Under the pieces are notes generated by a model. It made no database searches. It was given only the letters and a program-made list of their open reading frames with translations, and had not been told where the DNA came from. A program made the translations under genes and the position numbers. Below are positions 60,911 through 64,000 of a stretch of DNA of 64,000 nucleotides, piece after piece; the first letter of the stretch is position 1, and every line of letters starts with the position of its first letter. The stretch comes from JBHJGP01 sp050331695 (lineage in GTDB: Bacteria > Pseudomonadota > Alphaproteobacteria > Geminicoccales > Geminicoccaceae): NCBI GenBank assembly GCA_050331695.1, contig JBHJGP010000024.1, forward strand, positions 47,480 through 111,479. Reading direction: 5' to 3'.

Positions 60911-62080
60911 ATGCAATCGGCGGCTATGGACACCGAAACACTTGAGGGCATTCGGCAAGGTGTCGCCGGTCTCTGTGCCCGCTTCGAGCCGGTCTACTGG
61001 CGAGCCCTGGACCGTGAAAGGCGCTATCCGAGCGCGTTCGTCGACGCGCTTACCCAAGCCGGCTATCTGGCCTGCCTGATCCCGGAGGCTCACGGCGGCT
61101 CCGGTCTGCCGCTGGCCGCCGCCGTCGCGATCCTCGAGACGATCCATGAACAAGGCGCCAACGGTGCCGCTTGCCACGCCCAGATGTACACCATGGGCAC
61201 GCTTCTACGGCATGGAAGCGAGGCCCAGAAGGAACGGTGGCTGCCGGAGATCGCGGCGGGCAGGCTGCGGCTCCAGGCGTTCGGCGTCACCGAGCCCACC
61301 AGCGGCACCGACACGCTGGCCCTTCGAACCCGAGCCGTCCGGCAAGGCGACCACTATCTCATTGACGGACAAAAAATCTGGACCTCGCGGGCCGAGCATT
61401 CCGACCTTTTGCTGCTACTCGCCAGGACGACGCCGCGCGCGGAGGTCACCCATCGGACCGACGGTCTGTCGGTCTTTCTCGTCGACCTGCGCCAGGTCAA
61501 GGGCGATGCCGTCCGGATCCAGCCGATCCGCACCATGATCAATCACGCCACCACGGAACTGTTCATCGAAGGGTTGGAAGTTCCGGCCGACCAGTTGATT
61601 GGCGCTGAGGGCAAGGGCTTTCGCTACATTCTGGACGGCATGAACGCGGAACGGATCCTGATCGCCGCCGAGTGTCTAGGCGACGCCCGTTGGTTCATCA
61701 CCAAGGCGACGGCATACGCCAACGAGCGAAACATCTTCGACCGGCCGATCGGCCAGAACCAGGGTGTTCAATTCCCGATCGCCCGCGCCTACGCCCAGTA
61801 CCGGGCGGCGCGGCTGATGGTCGAGGAGGCTTGCCGGCGCTTCGACAATGGCGAGCCCTGCGCCCCTGAGGCCAACATGGCCAAGCTGCTGGCCGCGGAC
61901 GCTTCCTGGGCCGCGGCCGAGACCTGCCTTCAGACGCTAGGCGGTTTCGGCTTCGCCGAAGACTATGACGTGGAGCGCAAATGGCGGGAGACCCGGCTTT
62001 ATCAGGTGGCGCCGATCTCGACCAACATAATCCTTAGCTACCTGGCGGAACACGTTCTGGGCCTGCCCCGGTCTTATTGA
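60911..62080 (+). CDS. Acyl-CoA dehydrogenase
   Basis: A 389-residue flavoenzyme of the acyl-CoA dehydrogenase fold. Flavin-binding ALQAFGVTEPTSGTDTLALR and KIWTSRAEHSDLLL, the Arg-rich ERNIFDRPIGQNQGVQFPIA and the C-terminal TLGGFGFAEDYDVERKWRE are seen. The substrate cannot be read. The motif set is closer to the general acyl-CoA and caffeyl-type relatives than to isovaleryl-CoA dehydrogenase. The ATG at 60911 is chosen by the AGGGGAGG site 7 bp upstream. Confidence 0.9.
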   Translation: MQSAAMDTETLEGIRQGVAGLCARFEPVYWRALDRERRYPSAFVDALTQAGYLACLIPEAHGGSGLPLAAAVAILETIHEQGANGAACHAQMYTMGTLLRHGSEAQKERWLPEIAAGRLRLQAFGVTEPTSGTDTLALRTRAVRQGDHYLIDGQKIWTSRAEHSDLLLLLARTTPRAEVTHRTDGLSVFLVDLRQVKGDAVRIQPIRTMINHATTELFIEGLEVPADQLIGAEGKGFRYILDGMNAERILIAAECLGDARWFITKATAYANERNIFDRPIGQNQGVQFPIARAYAQYRAARLMVEEACRRFDNGEPCAPEANMAKLLAADASWAAAETCLQTLGGFGFAEDYDVERKWRETRLYQVAPISTNIILSYLAEHVLGLPRSY

Positions 62081-62098
62081 CGAGATGGTGATCTCAAA

Positions 62099-62115
62099 GT
62101 ATGACTAAGTCATAC
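62099..62115. promoter_or_regulatory. Palindromic operator of the ParDE-type pair
   Basis: GTATGACT-A-AGTCATAC, a perfect 8-bp inverted repeat with a one-base centre. It ends 14 bp before the antitoxin ATG. Type II antitoxins usually repress their own operon through such sites. Confidence 0.65.
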
Positions 62116-62129
62116 CACGGGAGTTGAAG

Positions 62130-62399
62130 ATGACCGTGAAGACCACATTGAGCTTTACCGACCGGCATCACCGCTTTCTCGCGCGCAAGGTCGAAGAGGG
62201 GGTTTTCGCCACGACGAGCGCGGCCGTGGCCTCAGCGGTTGAGCAGATGATCGAGTATGAGCGGGCTCGCGAGGTCGCGCTTGACGCCATGGCGGACCAG
62301 ATCCGAGCACGCATGGCAACGCCGGTTCAGGATTTCATCAGCGCGGACGACGTTTTTCAGACTGTTGATGGCACTAGAGCGGCATCCGGCGACGAGTGA
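62130..62399 (+). CDS. ParD-like antitoxin (ribbon-helix-helix)
   Basis: An 89-residue protein. The N-terminal KTTLSFTDRHHRFLARKVEE and TTSAAVASAVEQMIEYERA form a ribbon-helix-helix DNA-binding head of the ParD/CopG type. The C-terminal tail is the probable toxin-binding part. The ATG at 62130 is chosen by a GGGAG site. The GTG of the toxin gene overlaps its stop by 4 bp, so the pair is translationally coupled. Confidence 0.88.
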   Translation: MTVKTTLSFTDRHHRFLARKVEEGVFATTSAAVASAVEQMIEYERAREVALDAMADQIRARMATPVQDFISADDVFQTVDGTRAASGDE

Positions 62400-62710
62400 G
62401 CTACAAGATCAAGTTTCACCCGGCGGTTCGGCGTGATCTTGAAGCGATCGCCGAGCTGATTGGGGAATTCGCGGGCCGAGACGTCGCACGCCGCAAAATC
62501 CGGGAAATCACGCAAACGATTCAGTCACTTGCGACCACACCACACATCGGTTCGATACGGGACGAAATCGCGCCGGGCCTACGGGCCCTACCGGCTGGCA
62601 ATCGTGGCGTCGTCGTCTTCACGGTCAGTGACGCGGAGCGTTGTGTCCTGGTCTATGCGGTCACTTACGGTGGCGGGGATTGGATGCGCGGGACGAGGAA
62701 GCGGCGTTGA
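62396..62710 (+). CDS. ParE-like toxin (RelE/ParE superfamily)
   Basis: A 104-residue basic protein: YKIKFHPAVRRDLEAIAELI, FAGRDVARRKIREITQTI, SIRDEIAPGLRALPAGNRG and CVLVYAVTYGGGDW match the ParE fold, with the conserved R of the GLR stretch. ParE toxins of the family act on DNA gyrase, RelE types on mRNA; the target here is not known. The GTG start overlaps the antitoxin gene by 4 bp. Confidence 0.9.
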   Translation: MSYKIKFHPAVRRDLEAIAELIGEFAGRDVARRKIREITQTIQSLATTPHIGSIRDEIAPGLRALPAGNRGVVVFTVSDAERCVLVYAVTYGGGDWMRGTRKRR

Positions 62711-62729
62711 ACTGGCGGTTTGTCTAGTC

Positions 62730-62745
62730 TTGCACCTCTGTGCAA
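62730..62745. promoter_or_regulatory. Inverted repeat between parE and the sugar-binding gene
   Basis: TTGCAC (62730-62735) and GTGCAA (62740-62745) are inverse copies around CTCT. It lies 79 bp before the ATG of the sugar-type binding protein, so it may be a LacI-type operator. No T run follows, so a terminator for parE is less likely. Confidence 0.3.
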
Positions 62746-62824
62746 AAGACATTCTTATGGTGTCAACCAAACATCTTAAGCGCTCGTGACGTGAGCAAAA
62801 AGACAAAAAGGCAGGGAGGGCAGC

Positions 62825-64000
62825 ATGACCTTTGACCGACGGCAATTCTTAGCGACCTCATCTCTCGCGTTGCTCGGCGCCAACCTCGCAAAACCCGTCT
62901 TCGGCGACGAGCTCAAATACGCTCTCAAGCCCGGCAAGCCTTACGAAGGCACCACGCTCAACGTCATGTCGGTGGTCACGCCGCAGTTCGACGGGCTGAT
63001 GCTGCGGGACCAGGAATTCACCGACATGACCGGCATCGAGCTGGAGTGGACCTTCATTCCGTTCACCGCCCTTCAGGAGAAGATGGCGGCCGAGGGCATC
63101 GCCGCCAACGGCACCTTCGACGTTGTCAACTATTTGGACAGCTGGGGACCGCCCAACGCCCACTGGCTGATGCCGATCGACGAGCTGATGGCCGAGGACG
63201 GCATCGCCATGGACCGCTATCCGGCGGCCTTCGCCCGCTCGGCGCAGTTCGAGGGCCAGACGCTCGGCTTTCCCTTGAGGGCCCATGCCCAGCTCATGTT
63301 CCGCCGCGCCGATCTGATCCCGGAGGAACCCTCGAGCTGGGAGGAGGTCGTCGACGTCGGCAAAAAGCTCAAGGCCGATCACCCCGACATCTCGCCCTTG
63401 GCACTCTACTACAACAACGACGGCAACCGGCAGAACCTGTTCATCTGGCTCAATTTTCTTTGGGCGGCCGGTGGTGACGTCTTCGATGAGAACTACAACG
63501 CCGCTTGGACAAGCGAGGCGGCGATGAAGGCGACCGAGGACTATATCGGGCTCCACACGGAGCATCAGATCACCAATCCGGCATCCTTGTCCTTCGTCGA
63601 GCAGGATGCCCGCCAGTCGTTCCAACAGGGCCAGTCGGCGATGATCCCGGTCTGGTGGTGGGCTTATTCGGGCTATTACAACCCCGACGCCTCGACGCTG
63701 ACCAAGGATCAGGTGGGCTTTACGGGGATGCCGTCCTACGAGGGCACGACCAAGACCTATGCGATCTCTATGCCGTTCTCGATCTCGGAGTATTCGAAGA
63801 ACCAGGACGCGTCTTGGGAGTTCCTGAAATGGCTGTCGATCCCTGAATTGGACTTGGCGAACGCGACGGTGCGCGAGGTGAAGGGCAAGACCATCGTCAA
63901 CAACGTCGTCACCCACATCTCGTCCCTGCAGGACGCGGAGGTCAACGCGGCCAATGACGGCATCCAGGCCGCCGCCTGGGAGAGCCTGAAAGAATCCGAC
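62825..64000 (+). CDS. Sugar-type ABC transporter substrate-binding protein, N-terminal part
   Basis: The frame is open from the ATG at 62825 to the end of the window (392 codons), so only the C-terminus is missing. A twin-arginine-type leader is seen (MTFDRRQFLATSSLALLGAN), suggesting export in folded form. The mature part has the SBP_bac_1 pattern: LNVMSVVTPQFDGLMLRDQE, IELEWTFIPFTALQEKMAAE, VVNYLDSWGPP, QQGQSAMIPVWWWAYSG and WEFLKWLSIPEL. The solute is likely a sugar or polyol. A GGGAGGG site precedes the ATG. Confidence 0.93.
   Translation, partial: MTFDRRQFLATSSLALLGANLAKPVFGDELKYALKPGKPYEGTTLNVMSVVTPQFDGLMLRDQEFTDMTGIELEWTFIPFTALQEKMAAEGIAANGTFDVVNYLDSWGPPNAHWLMPIDELMAEDGIAMDRYPAAFARSAQFEGQTLGFPLRAHAQLMFRRADLIPEEPSSWEEVVDVGKKLKADHPDISPLALYYNNDGNRQNLFIWLNFLWAAGGDVFDENYNAAWTSEAAMKATEDYIGLHTEHQITNPASLSFVEQDARQSFQQGQSAMIPVWWWAYSGYYNPDASTLTKDQVGFTGMPSYEGTTKTYAISMPFSISEYSKNQDASWEFLKWLSIPELDLANATVREVKGKTIVNNVVTHISSLQDAEVNAANDGIQAAAWESLKESD

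Noticed and set aside
1..64000. CRISPR arrays, rRNA, transposases, integrases, prophage structural genes
   Set aside because: Looked for on both strands. No regularly spaced repeats, rRNA sequence, transposase motifs or integrase motifs were seen. The tailspike-like gene is alone.

Overview
The window reads as ordinary chromosome of a GC-rich alphaproteobacterium, probably of the Rhodospirillales or a neighbouring order. The evidence is the lpxA-lpxI-lpxB order (LpxI instead of LpxH), a MaeB-type hybrid malic enzyme, a liv operon carrying a DUF6867-like gene, a TadG-like pilus gene behind a CtrA-type TTAA-N7-TTAA box, and many GTG/TTG starts with 1-8 bp start/stop overlaps. The order-level placement is inference. 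The window opens inside lpxA and closes inside a sugar-type ABC binding protein.

Layout. 1-2.4 kb: lipid A genes. 2.4-7.2 kb (minus): maeB, mgtE, isovaleryl-CoA dehydrogenase. 7.7-10.3 kb: a secreted unknown, tRNA-Leu(GAG), lipB, a pentapeptide-repeat protein. 10.3-16.6 kb (minus): SDR, PAS-GGDEF-EAL protein, YjeF-type NAD(P)HX repair enzyme, TerB-like protein. 16.6-23.3 kb: psuG, an HPt protein, an OmpA-like lipoprotein, TadG-like protein, an EEP-fold membrane hydrolase, a TTC38-type TPR protein. 23.4-30.7 kb: livHMGF, DUF6867-like gene, livK, an M20 amidohydrolase and an MT-A70 methyltransferase. 30.9-33.4 kb: an unknown protein, a TetR regulator divergent from a glutathione S-transferase with two matched operators, a cupin. 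33.6-37.2 kb: a peptide-type ABC binding protein and two permeases with no ATPase genes. 37.2-47.4 kb (minus): polysaccharide locus (initiating sugar-phosphate transferase, GT4, cysNC, cysD, O-antigen ligase-like protein, tailspike-like beta-helix protein). 47.7-51.8 kb: DUF4188 protein, tRNA-Leu(TAA), CinA-like protein, sfsA, map, radC. 52.1-53.9 kb: an AT-rich two-gene island, DUF262 plus a HEPN protein, the best candidate for a defence or toxin module. 53.9-62.1 kb: dgoK-dgoA, an ATP-grasp ligase facing a ChaC cyclotransferase, a second TTC38 paralogue, a CurA-like reductase, a lipid-type GT4 and an acyl-CoA dehydrogenase. 62.1-62.7 kb: ParDE toxin-antitoxin pair behind a perfect palindrome. 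The last gene starts a sugar ABC system.

Four otherwise full-length conserved genes carry one in-frame stop each and no frameshift: the EAL domain (TAG), livM (TAG), the peptide binding protein (TAA) and its first permease (TAA). TAG and TAA are also the normal terminal stops of many intact neighbours, so a reassigned code is unlikely. Local base errors or real inactivation are the competing explanations. Non-canonical residues cluster beside two of these stops, which favours base errors there.
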